Shown: one piece after another, positions 16,245 through 24,933 of the stretch
Layout: each line of letters opens with the position of its first letter
How positions within the stretch are numbered: the stretch's first letter is position 1
From: Phocaeicola massiliensis B84634 = Timone 84634 = DSM 17679 = JCM 13223
GTDB lineage: Bacteria; Bacteroidota; Bacteroidia; Bacteroidales; Bacteroidaceae
Length of the DNA stretch: 64,000 bases
Assembly (NCBI RefSeq): GCF_000382445.1
Contig: NZ_KB905472.1
Span: 1,233,206 to 1,297,205, forward strand
Direction: 5' to 3'
Made by a program: the position numbers and the translations under genes
The notes under the pieces: model-generated
What the model saw: only the letters and a program-made list of their open reading frames with translations
Database searches by the model: none
What the model was told of the DNA's origin: nothing

Positions 16245-18551
16245 TTATAATACACCGGCGTCTGTGTCGCTATTGTTAATCTTCTTGTTCTTGCTTTGAT
16301 ATTGGCGGCCGAAACTGAAGTTGTAGGCAAAGGTCAGGAAAGCCATGTGAGCCGACTCCTTCACATGCCATGCTCCCTTGGAGCCGGCGTAGCGATTCCT
16401 GTTTTCCTGTTCGCGCTTATAGTTATCAGAGAAAGGATTGATGATTCCTGCTCCCAAATTGACTTTGCCCAAGCGATATTGCAACATAAGGACATGCAAG
16501 TTCTCGCCACTGCTCAAGCTTTCGCCAAAGAAACTGTTGCGGTTGCTCTGTATCATGAAGTATCCCATAAATCGTTTATACATGGCGGTTGCCTCCAATT
16601 CGTAATACCAGTTTGTATAGGTGTGATTATAATCCGTTCCGTGACTCCAATAACGGCTCAGCCCCGTACTCCCTCTTAATTGCAGTACATCCCAAAGCAT
16701 TCCCACGCGGACAGATAACTCATTTTCCAAAGACTGGAAGCGATGGTGGTTGGCATAGCTGCGTATGAATTTCCCGTTCTCACGATAAGTTTGCTCCATG
16801 ATGACATCGGGCGCATTGCGATAGTTGGTATACCAATTTATCTGCACTTTCTTCTTGTTATACCCCAATGTCAGGTTCAACCGGTAGTTGTTATATGGTT
16901 TCAAATCAGGGTTTCCACGTCTGATTTGCAATGAGTCTATCAATTGGTCTACAGCACTTAACTGAGATAGTGAAGGCTCATTACTGTTTAAACTGCCATT
17001 CATGCGGGCATAAAATTCTTCATTAAATGTATAACTCAGGCTGAAACGTGGATTGAATTGGTAAGTTTCATAATCTTCTTGTCCGATTTGTTGGTACCAG
17101 GAACGGGTGACACCTACCCCCAGCGTATAATTCATCTTTTTCCATTTTCCGTTATATTGCGCATAGGCATACGTGTCGGCTTGTTTCATCTGTGTGTTAT
17201 AGTTCAGTGTTCCGCTATACTCATTGTCCGAATATGCCTGGGTGTGTTTGATACCCGAACTGAAACGGCTTTTCTTGAATGTCTTTTCATAGATTCCTTC
17301 CGCGATGATGGAGTATTTGTCACCCTGCACACCTGAGAAGTAATCGGCAACAAACTCATTATCGAGAATTTCCTGATAGTTTTGGCGGTTATGACTGCCG
17401 ATATATGTTCCTACAACGTTCAATGCCAGAAACTGCTTCTTTTTTAGTTCCTTCTGAAAATAGATGTCGAACCAGGGACGACTGTTACGGTTGTGAGCAA
17501 AGTCAAGTCTTTCTGTGGCAAGTTCGGGATATTCACGGGTATACAGTGTGCTGTGGAAACCGGTCCGTGGTTTGTTTTCATTCCAAAATCCGACGGAGGC
17601 GTTCAACATATAATTATCCGCTTCCTGCAAGTTATAACTGATACCGCCCCATTGTGCGTATTCCGAAGTAACATCAGGAATGCCTTCTTCCGTCCGGTGC
17701 AGAAAAGTACCGTCTTCCTTTGCAAACGTTTCTTCATTGGTGCGCCATGCATTCTCGAATTTATGTGAATATGCGCCATACCATATTCCGAATTCGGATT
17801 TCTTGTAGTTCACTTTTCCCGACACATTATAGTTTCCCCACATCACATAGGGCGACTGCTGAGCCGAGGTGCTGACAGAACCTCCAAGTTCATAACGGCG
17901 GACAATGTAGTTTACCACCGCTCCTGCATCTCCGTAGCGCAGTCCGGGGTCTTCCAGATATTCTATTCGGAGGATATCCGATGGGATAAGTGCCTGAATT
18001 TCTTCTTTCCCCACTTTGCGTCCGTTGATACACAGTTGTACAGAACTTCCGTCATTCAGGGAAACACTGCCATCCAGAGGATTTACATTCAGTCGTGGAA
18101 GCATCAGATTGCGTAACAAATCGACACCGCTATTTGAAGCAGTGATTTGTTGCTTGTTGGGAAACACTAATTTTCGGTCGAACTTACTGACCACATTGGT
18201 TGCGGAAACCGTCACTTCTTCCAGTTGTTGGGAGGCTTCTTCCAGTTCCAGCGTACCCAAATCGACAGATTGGGAAAGTCCTTGCAGGTCAATGACGCTT
18301 TTCTTAAAACCGATGGCAGAGATGACCAATTTATAACTTCCTTCCGCCACTTTTTCTATTCGGAAAATTCCTTTGTTGTCGGTTGCGGCACCGTTGACAA
18401 AAGTCGAATCATTGGTTTGCAGGACCACATTGGCTGCTATCGCCGCTTGCTTAGTGCTTGCTTCCAATACTTTACCGGATATGCGTATTTGTTGTGCATG
18501 GCATATACCTGCCAATAAGCATACGGTCATTAAAATACCAATTTTTTTCAT
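16245..18551 (-). CDS. Outer-membrane beta-barrel receptor with CarboxypepD_reg domain (TonB-receptor-like)
   Basis: 768 residues. Signal peptide to about residue 19 (AGICHAQ). Residues ~22-105 form the carboxypeptidase-regulatory-like domain (ISGKVLEASTKQAAIAANVV, NKGIFRIEKVAEGSYKLVIS). A plug-like part follows (LRNLMLPRLNVNPLDGSVSL, VEYLEDP-type element LRIEYLEDPGLRYGD), then a long barrel with many alternating aromatic strands, as in the OMP_b-brl_3 group. This group resembles SusC/TonB receptors but lacks a clear SusD partner here. The ligand is unknown. It is preceded by an unusual palindrome cluster that may regulate it. Confidence 0.85.
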   Translation of the reverse strand: MKKIGILMTVCLLAGICHAQQIRISGKVLEASTKQAAIAANVVLQTNDSTFVNGAATDNKGIFRIEKVAEGSYKLVISAIGFKKSVIDLQGLSQSVDLGTLELEEASQQLEEVTVSATNVVSKFDRKLVFPNKQQITASNSGVDLLRNLMLPRLNVNPLDGSVSLNDGSSVQLCINGRKVGKEEIQALIPSDILRIEYLEDPGLRYGDAGAVVNYIVRRYELGGSVSTSAQQSPYVMWGNYNVSGKVNYKKSEFGIWYGAYSHKFENAWRTNEETFAKEDGTFLHRTEEGIPDVTSEYAQWGGISYNLQEADNYMLNASVGFWNENKPRTGFHSTLYTREYPELATERLDFAHNRNSRPWFDIYFQKELKKKQFLALNVVGTYIGSHNRQNYQEILDNEFVADYFSGVQGDKYSIIAEGIYEKTFKKSRFSSGIKHTQAYSDNEYSGTLNYNTQMKQADTYAYAQYNGKWKKMNYTLGVGVTRSWYQQIGQEDYETYQFNPRFSLSYTFNEEFYARMNGSLNSNEPSLSQLSAVDQLIDSLQIRRGNPDLKPYNNYRLNLTLGYNKKKVQINWYTNYRNAPDVIMEQTYRENGKFIRSYANHHRFQSLENELSVRVGMLWDVLQLRGSTGLSRYWSHGTDYNHTYTNWYYELEATAMYKRFMGYFMIQSNRNSFFGESLSSGENLHVLMLQYRLGKVNLGAGIINPFSDNYKREQENRNRYAGSKGAWHVKESAHMAFLTFAYNFSFGRQYQSKNKKINNSDTDAGVL

Positions 18552-18680
18552 GATGTAGTTTTTTTCGTGTCTTCTTGGTCGGAGACCAATTAATACTGTT
18601 TATCGGATTAGACGGTAATAATTAACTTTTAGTTTCAAATGAAATCGTAATAATAGTTAAAAAGAAAATGACCGGGACAC

Positions 18681-18782
18681 ACATACGTATGTATCGGTCT
18701 TTACGTATATACGCATGAGGCTATACATACGTATGTATAAAGCAACACGTATATATGTGTAGCCCTACACATATATACGTGT
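18681..18782. repeat. Cluster of alternating purine-pyrimidine palindromes
   Basis: Four self-complementary blocks lie within 102 bp: ACATACGTATGT (18681-18692, perfect), CGTATATACG (18704-18713, perfect), TATACATACGTATGTATA (18722-18739, perfect) and an 18-bp perfect inverted repeat with a 2-base gap (18745-18762 with 18765-18782). They lie between two same-strand envelope genes, upstream of the receptor gene. There is no T-run, so a simple terminator is a poor explanation. Confidence 0.85.
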
Positions 18783-18830
18783 CATGCGACCTTTGACCGA
18801 AAGGCAATATCTTCTTCGGATGAGCCTGCC

Positions 18831-19532
18831 TTATTTGGTTATATCGAATAAATAAGTTGCCCTTACGCCTATATAGGAGTGGGCAGACCGACCGAAATAA
18901 TCTTTTTTTGTACTCTTATAAAAGTCTCCCAACCCCATGTAATAACGCCCTTCCAACAAGAAGTGTCCGATGCCTGTGCTTAATTCCAGTCCGGCGCCGG
19001 CTGCAATACCATAATCAAATTTATTTTCTACAGCCTTACCGTATTGCTCTGTTACCCCATTGGGGCGTTGGGAAGTATCCCAATTATCACTCATTTCTTC
19101 TTTATCGCTTAAAAAGAAACCGATCTGGGGACCTGCATTGATAAAGAACTTTACTCCTCGGTTCAGTGCGTCTTTTCCGAAAGCAAGATGAGCCAAAAGA
19201 GGAATCTCAACATAGTTCATGGTGCGGCTGTATGTATTTCCGGAGCCATCCTCAATCTTTTCACTCCAACCGCGTTGTGAGTAATTGATTTCCATTTGCA
19301 CTCCACACATCATCTTGAAGTATTTTTCGGACATATAGCGCATGGTGACACCCATTTCCATGCCATTCAAGGTATTTTGTTTGATTTTAGGATCAAAACT
19401 AACAGAGTTCATGTTCAGTCCTCCATTTATTCCAACTGCAAAATTATGTCGCTCTTCACCTAATTGTGCAGTTGCCGGCAAGGTGAATAACCATGCCAGA
19501 ACCAATATACCTATATATTTATAGTTCTTCAT
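18831..19532 (-). CDS. Outer-membrane beta-barrel protein (PorT/OMP_b-brl_2 type)
   Basis: 233 residues: signal peptide ending TLPATAQ, then an eight-strand-type barrel with HNFAVGINGGLNMNSVSF, a long extracellular-looking loop (YTRTMNY, SDNWDTSQRPNGV), YIGVRATYLFDITK at the end. It matches the small porin-family barrels of Bacteroidetes. Function unknown. Its ATG overlaps the stop of the LysM gene by one base, so the two are co-translated and may act together at the envelope. Confidence 0.8.
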   Translation of the reverse strand: MKNYKYIGILVLAWLFTLPATAQLGEERHNFAVGINGGLNMNSVSFDPKIKQNTLNGMEMGVTMRYMSEKYFKMMCGVQMEINYSQRGWSEKIEDGSGNTYSRTMNYVEIPLLAHLAFGKDALNRGVKFFINAGPQIGFFLSDKEEMSDNWDTSQRPNGVTEQYGKAVENKFDYGIAAGAGLELSTGIGHFLLEGRYYMGLGDFYKSTKKDYFGRSAHSYIGVRATYLFDITK

Positions 19533-21343
19533 TATTCAAAATCGAGTTTAATCAATTCATAGTTCTTCGTAAAATGAACAAAGAACACTTTCCGGTTGAT
19601 AAAGCCTCCCCAGTTATTTACGCGTTCAAATTTAAAACCTGTCTGAATAGGAGTGACTGTCACTTTATTCAGCTTGTCTTCCAAGTTGCTTCCATATTGT
19701 GATAACCCTTTCAGGAAGAAATAGCCTGTGTCGAATCCTAACATTCCATATTTGGGGAATGTGTTCGACATATCCTTGCTGTACCATTTGCGATAGGCAG
19801 AAGAGAATCGGATAGCTTCGGGAAATAAATTGTTAGTATAGAAAGAAGAATAGAAATAAGTATCCAATTCATAAAAACTGGCCAAATGGTCGTTAGTATA
19901 CGTTTGCCATTCGGGGTAGCCGAATAATTGCATCCGATAATCAGGATTGTCACGCAGGGTAACAATTAACTGCGGTAATAATTTAATCAGAGCAATGTTT
20001 GTACCGGAAGTAGGAATAAATACATTGTCCAAAGTAGCATTCATGGCCCCCTTTAATGATTCGGGAGTAATGGCCTCACCTTTTAATTCAGTAAAAGGTA
20101 TGTGCTTGCCTTTCAATTCCTCTTTCAGTCCCTTAATAAAATCCGCTTTGTCTTTATCGCCATCCTCTGCATCAAGGAATATTACATTGGCATTGGTAAA
20201 TTTGCGTGTAAAGTGCTCATATACTTCCGAATATAGATAAGATTGAGGAGTATTAATCTGATAAATAGACGGGTTGTTGAACACCTCATTACCCTTTGAA
20301 GTAAATGGAATCACTAAGCGGATATTATTTTTCTTGGCAAAATCCGCCACCGGTTTAACCTGTTCCGGATAAGCAGGACCGAAGATGATATTCATGTTTT
20401 TCATTTCATCTTTGGCAAGAATGGATTTTACCGAAGAGGTATTATTATATGTATCATAAGTGTATATATCAATAGAAACACCTTTTTCTTTCAAACTGTC
20501 TACTGCCATCAAGAAACCTTCATAGTACTCTACCATGCGGGTTTGTTCATCACGATTACCGCTGCCGTCGGTCATGAACGGAAGCATAACGGCTGCTTTT
20601 ATGGTGGCAATCTTAGGATTTTCCTTCTTACTCTTATCAAAGAGCTCATTGTCGGTCGGTATAGTAGTCGGCGATACAGGTTGCTCCTGTTCCTTTTGGC
20701 TGTTTCCGGCAGATGTGTAGGGGATACACAAAAACTTTCCTTTTTTGAGTTTCTCAGTACGGAGTTCGGGATTGGCTGCAATCAGTTCGGCTTCCGTAAT
20801 GCCGTATAGACGGCTGATGCTGTATATCGTTTCTTTTCTTTCCACCCGATGCATATCCCGACATTTAGGTTTTAAAGGGGTGGAAGCGGAAGAAACAGCT
20901 CCGGCCGATTTTACTTCATTGATAATGGTTTCCTCACTGCTCTCTGTTTGTGCAGGGATAACAATAACCTGTCCGATACGGAAGTTTTCCGCACTGAGTC
21001 CCGGATTGGCCTTACATATATGTTGTGCAGTGACACCATATCGCTGCGTAAGCTTATACAGAGTTTCTCCGGCCTGAATGGTGTGAAACGTTTGTTGTCC
21101 GCTTCCTGCGTTCTTCTGCGGAATCTTCAATCTCTCACCGGCCTTTATTTGTTCCGAGCTTCCCGGATTCAGTTTAATGATATCGGCAGTAGTAACGTTA
21201 TACATACTGGCTATCGAATACAAACTCTGCCCTTTGGTAATAGTGTGCAGAAAATAGCTGTCAGAGGAATGCGTCTGAGCCATCATTCCGACTGGAGCAA
21301 CAGACAAAGCTGCGACCAGATATAATGCTTGAATAAATTTCAT
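19532..21343 (-). CDS. LysM-domain periplasmic protein with a ligand-binding-like C-terminal domain
   Basis: 603 residues. Signal peptide ends at about residue 23 (APVGMMAQ). Three LysM peptidoglycan-binding repeats follow: HTITKGQSLYSIASMYNVT, HTIQAGETLYKLTQRYGVT and HRVERKETIYSISRLYGIT, each ending in an 'aNPglsaeniriGqvl.iP' type motif. From about residue 250 there is a domain like the periplasmic ligand-binding fold of branched-chain amino acid receptors and LpoA (IKAAVMLPFMTDGSG, MNIIFGPAYPEQVKPVADFA). This layout suits an envelope sensor or a regulator of peptidoglycan synthesis; that is inference. The upstream frame extension of 26 residues is rejected because the signal peptide starts at 21343. 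Confidence 0.85.
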   Translation of the reverse strand: MKFIQALYLVAALSVAPVGMMAQTHSSDSYFLHTITKGQSLYSIASMYNVTTADIIKLNPGSSEQIKAGERLKIPQKNAGSGQQTFHTIQAGETLYKLTQRYGVTAQHICKANPGLSAENFRIGQVIVIPAQTESSEETIINEVKSAGAVSSASTPLKPKCRDMHRVERKETIYSISRLYGITEAELIAANPELRTEKLKKGKFLCIPYTSAGNSQKEQEQPVSPTTIPTDNELFDKSKKENPKIATIKAAVMLPFMTDGSGNRDEQTRMVEYYEGFLMAVDSLKEKGVSIDIYTYDTYNNTSSVKSILAKDEMKNMNIIFGPAYPEQVKPVADFAKKNNIRLVIPFTSKGNEVFNNPSIYQINTPQSYLYSEVYEHFTRKFTNANVIFLDAEDGDKDKADFIKGLKEELKGKHIPFTELKGEAITPESLKGAMNATLDNVFIPTSGTNIALIKLLPQLIVTLRDNPDYRMQLFGYPEWQTYTNDHLASFYELDTYFYSSFYTNNLFPEAIRFSSAYRKWYSKDMSNTFPKYGMLGFDTGYFFLKGLSQYGSNLEDKLNKVTVTPIQTGFKFERVNNWGGFINRKVFFVHFTKNYELIKLDFE

Positions 21344-21501
21344 TTGTAGTGTGTTGATTATACTAAGGGGCAAAAGTACAAAAAAAACTGTTTTATTCAC
21401 ATTATATGGAAAGAATAGCAAATAATATTAGGCTTTTTAATTAATTATTTCGTCCAGAAGCATTAAATTTGCCTGCCAAAAGTAGCTGAAAGCATAAATA
21501 T

Positions 21502-24330
21502 ATGATTGAAGATAAAGAATTAATTAATGTATACGGTGCCCGTGTGCATAATTTAAAAGATATAGATGTAGAAATTCCACGTAACAGCCTGACTGTGATA
21601 ACCGGACTTAGCGGTAGCGGTAAATCTTCATTGGCATTTGATACTATCTTTGCTGAGGGACAACGCAGATACATAGAAACATTCTCTGCATATGCCCGTA
21701 ATTTTCTGGGTGGAATGGAACGTCCTGATGTAGATAAGATAACAGGATTGAGTCCGGTGATTTCTATAGAGCAGAAAACAACGAATAAGAATCCGCGTTC
21801 TACCGTAGGTACAACAACCGAAGTGTATGACTATCTTCGCTTGTTGTTTGCCCGTGCAGGTATTGCATATTCTTATCTCTCGGGAGAAAAAATGGTGAAA
21901 TACACCGAAGAACAGATTCTTGAACTGATTCATAAAGATTATCAAGGCAAAAAGATTTTTATGCTGGCTCCGTTGGTGCGTACACGTAAAGGTCATTACA
22001 AAGAACTTTTCGAACAGGTGAGGAAGAAAGGTTATTTGTATGTGCGTGTGGATGGGGAAGTGCGTGAGATTGTTCACGGCATGAAACTCGACCGTTATAA
22101 GAACCATGATATAGAGGTGGTCATTGATAAACTGGTTGTAAATGAAAAGGATGAGAAACGCTTGAAGCAAAGTGTTGCAACTGCCATGCAGCAAGGGGAT
22201 GGACTGATTATGATATTGGATGCGGAAACAGAAACGGTACGCCATTACAGCAAACGCCTGATGTGTCCGGTTACAGGATTGTCCTATAAAGAACCTGCTC
22301 CCCACAATTTTTCATTTAATTCTCCGCAAGGAGCTTGTCCGCGATGTAAAGGATTGGGATATGTCAACCTTATTGATGTAGACAAAGTGATTCCTGATCG
22401 TGAATTGTCTATTTATGAAGGTGCCATAGCACCTTTGGGCAAGTATAAAAATGCAATGATATTCTGGCAGATAGAAGCATTGCTTGAAAAATATGATTTC
22501 AGCATAAAGACACCTGTCAAGGACTTGACAGACGAAGCCATTGATGAAATTCTTTATGGTTCCGATGAGCGGATTAAGATAAAAAGCAGCCTCATCCATA
22601 CTTCTTCCGACTATTTTGTGACGTATGAAGGAATAGTGAAGTACATACAGATGATGCAGGAAAAAGATGCTTCCGCTACAGCTCAGAAATGGGCGGAGCA
22701 GTTTGCCAAGACCGATGTTTGTCCCGAATGTAAGGGAGCCAGATTGAACAGGGAGGCATTGCATTTCCGCATACACGATAAGAACATCTATGAATTGGCC
22801 AGTATGGATATCAATGAGTTGTATGATTGGCTGATGAAGGTAGATGAATTTTTAGAGGATAAACAACGCAGAATTGCGAGCGAGATATTAAAGGAAATTC
22901 GTACTCGTTTGCGTTTCTTGCTTGATGTGGGCTTGGACTATCTGTCATTGAACCGCACCTCGGTGTCTCTTTCGGGAGGAGAAAGCCAGCGCATCCGTTT
23001 GGCAACTCAAATCGGTTCACAATTGGTGAATGTACTCTATATATTGGATGAGCCGAGTATCGGACTTCACCAGCGCGACAATCTCCGACTTATCAATTCA
23101 TTGAAGAAACTTCGGGATACAGGCAACTCTGTCATTGTGGTGGAACATGATAAGGATATGATGTTGGCCGCAGATTATGTAGTGGACATGGGACCGAAAG
23201 CCGGCCGTTTGGGGGGGGAGGTAGTATTCGCCGGAACTCCGCAGGAAATGGTTAAGACAGAGACACTTACCTCGCAATATTTAAACGGGAAGATGAAGCT
23301 GGAGATTCCATCTGAACGAAGGGCAGGAAACGGAAAATCCTTATGGCTGAAGGGTGCGAGGGGAAACAACCTGAAAAATGTGGATGTGGAGTTTCCATTG
23401 GGAAAACTTATCTGTGTGACAGGGGTGTCGGGTAGTGGGAAATCCACCTTGATCAATGATACTCTGCAACCTATCCTGTCTCAGCATTTTTATCGCTCCC
23501 TGCAAGACCCGTTGGCATACGACAGCATAGAAGGACTGGAAAATATAGACAAGGTGGTGAACGTAGACCAATCTCCTTTGGGACGAACTCCCCGTTCCAA
23601 TCCGGCAACGTATACCGGAGTCTTTTCGGATATAAGAAATCTTTTTGTCAATCTGCCCGAAGCGAAGATACGCGGCTATAAACCGGGACGTTTTTCATTC
23701 AATGTGACCGGAGGACGTTGCGAAGCTTGTGGCGGTAACGGTTACAAGACAATTGAAATGAATTTCCTGCCTGATGTCCTGGTCCCATGTGAAGTATGTC
23801 ATGGCAAACGTTATAACCGTGAAACGCTGGAAGTGCGTTTTAAGGGAAAATCCATAGCCGATGTGCTGGATATGACTATTAACCGGGCTGTGGAGTTCTT
23901 TGAGAACGTACCTCAGATTCTGAATAAAATAAAAGTCTTGCAGGAAGTAGGGCTGGGGTATATCAAGTTGGGACAACCTTCCACCACCTTGTCCGGTGGA
24001 GAAAGCCAGCGTGTGAAATTGGCGACAGAGCTTTCCAAGCGCGATACGGGAAAAACTTTATATATATTGGATGAACCTACCACCGGCTTGCACTTTGAAG
24101 ATATCCGTGTGCTGATGACCGTGCTCAACAGATTAGTGGACAAAGGAAATACGGTTATCGTTATCGAACATAACCTGGATGTCATCAAACTGGCGGATTA
24201 TATTATAGATATGGGGCCGGAAGGAGGACGCGGCGGAGGACAACTTCTATCCACAGGTACTCCCGAAGAAGTAGCCAAGAGTAGTAAAGGCTATACACCC
24301 CGATTTATCAAAGAAGAATTAAAGAATTAA
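21502..24330 (+). CDS. uvrA: Excinuclease ABC subunit A
   Basis: 942 residues, normal UvrA length. It is the damage-recognising dimeric ABC ATPase of nucleotide excision repair. Both ATPase halves are complete: Walker A GLSGSGKSSLAFDT (~residue 30) and GVSGSGKSTLIND, and signatures LSGGESQRIRLATQIG and LSGGESQRVKLATELS. The zinc modules are seen as CPRCKGLGY and as CEACGGNGYK paired with CEVCHGKRYN. A -7-like TAAATTTG lies 31 bases upstream. It is followed by ybaK after 11 bases, possibly cotranscribed. Confidence 0.98.
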   Translation: MIEDKELINVYGARVHNLKDIDVEIPRNSLTVITGLSGSGKSSLAFDTIFAEGQRRYIETFSAYARNFLGGMERPDVDKITGLSPVISIEQKTTNKNPRSTVGTTTEVYDYLRLLFARAGIAYSYLSGEKMVKYTEEQILELIHKDYQGKKIFMLAPLVRTRKGHYKELFEQVRKKGYLYVRVDGEVREIVHGMKLDRYKNHDIEVVIDKLVVNEKDEKRLKQSVATAMQQGDGLIMILDAETETVRHYSKRLMCPVTGLSYKEPAPHNFSFNSPQGACPRCKGLGYVNLIDVDKVIPDRELSIYEGAIAPLGKYKNAMIFWQIEALLEKYDFSIKTPVKDLTDEAIDEILYGSDERIKIKSSLIHTSSDYFVTYEGIVKYIQMMQEKDASATAQKWAEQFAKTDVCPECKGARLNREALHFRIHDKNIYELASMDINELYDWLMKVDEFLEDKQRRIASEILKEIRTRLRFLLDVGLDYLSLNRTSVSLSGGESQRIRLATQIGSQLVNVLYILDEPSIGLHQRDNLRLINSLKKLRDTGNSVIVVEHDKDMMLAADYVVDMGPKAGRLGGEVVFAGTPQEMVKTETLTSQYLNGKMKLEIPSERRAGNGKSLWLKGARGNNLKNVDVEFPLGKLICVTGVSGSGKSTLINDTLQPILSQHFYRSLQDPLAYDSIEGLENIDKVVNVDQSPLGRTPRSNPATYTGVFSDIRNLFVNLPEAKIRGYKPGRFSFNVTGGRCEACGGNGYKTIEMNFLPDVLVPCEVCHGKRYNRETLEVRFKGKSIADVLDMTINRAVEFFENVPQILNKIKVLQEVGLGYIKLGQPSTTLSGGESQRVKLATELSKRDTGKTLYILDEPTTGLHFEDIRVLMTVLNRLVDKGNTVIVIEHNLDVIKLADYIIDMGPEGGRGGGQLLSTGTPEEVAKSSKGYTPRFIKEELKN

Positions 24331-24341
24331 GATTATTCGGT

Positions 24342-24827
24342 ATGAAAGAGAAAATAGCAAAAACAAATGCAGCGCGTCTGCTTGATAAGGCTAAGGTTTC
24401 TTATGAGCTGATTCCTTATGAGGTGGATGAAAATGATTTGAGTGCCATTCATGTAGCTGCCAGTTTGGGAGAAAATATAGAGCAGGTATTTAAGACCTTG
24501 GTACTTCACGGAGATAAAACAGGGCATTTTGTCTGTGTTATCCCCGGAGAACACGAGGTAGACTTAAAACTGGCTGCCAAAGTATCGGGCAATAAGAAAT
24601 GTGACTTGATTCCGATGAAAGAACTGCTTCCTTTGACGGGATATATCCGTGGCGGCTGTTCTCCCATTGGCATGAAGAAACACTTTCCTACTTATATACA
24701 TGAAACATGCACTGAATATCCGTTTATTTATATCAGTGCCGGCATACGGGGATTACAAATTAAAATTGCTCCCAATGACCTTATAAAAGAAGCTAAAGCG
24801 GAAGTAACATCCCTTTTCATCGAATAA
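24342..24827 (+). CDS. ybaK: Cys-tRNA(Pro)/Cys-tRNA(Cys) deacylase
   Basis: 161 residues of the YbaK/EbsC editing-domain family. It hydrolyses mischarged Cys-tRNA(Pro) formed by prolyl-tRNA synthetase. Visible: KTNAARLLDKAKVSYELIPY, the EQVFKTLVLHGD segment, CVIPGEHEVDLKLAAKVSG containing the substrate-binding lysine region, and the GYIRGGCSPIGMKK loop. Length and motifs fit the YbaK group rather than ProX. It probably shares a transcript with uvrA and is ended by a strong terminator. Confidence 0.93.
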   Translation: MKEKIAKTNAARLLDKAKVSYELIPYEVDENDLSAIHVAASLGENIEQVFKTLVLHGDKTGHFVCVIPGEHEVDLKLAAKVSGNKKCDLIPMKELLPLTGYIRGGCSPIGMKKHFPTYIHETCTEYPFIYISAGIRGLQIKIAPNDLIKEAKAEVTSLFIE

Positions 24828-24833
24828 TCATGC

Positions 24834-24865
24834 AAAAAGAGCCACTTTCGTGGTTCTTTTTTTTT
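24834..24865 (+). terminator. Rho-independent terminator after ybaK
   Basis: A stem of AAGAGCCAC with GTGGTTCTT around a 4-base loop (TTTC) is followed by an unbroken run of about nine T. Confidence 0.92.
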
Positions 24866-24933
24866 CAGATTGGCTAAAAGTTATATCTTTGCAAAAAATC
24901 AATATTAACTATTAATTATAAATCTTATTACTT

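Noticed and set aside
18552..18830. CRISPR-like array
   Set aside because: The repeats are palindromes of differing sequence and spacing, not direct repeats with unique spacers, and no cas gene is near.
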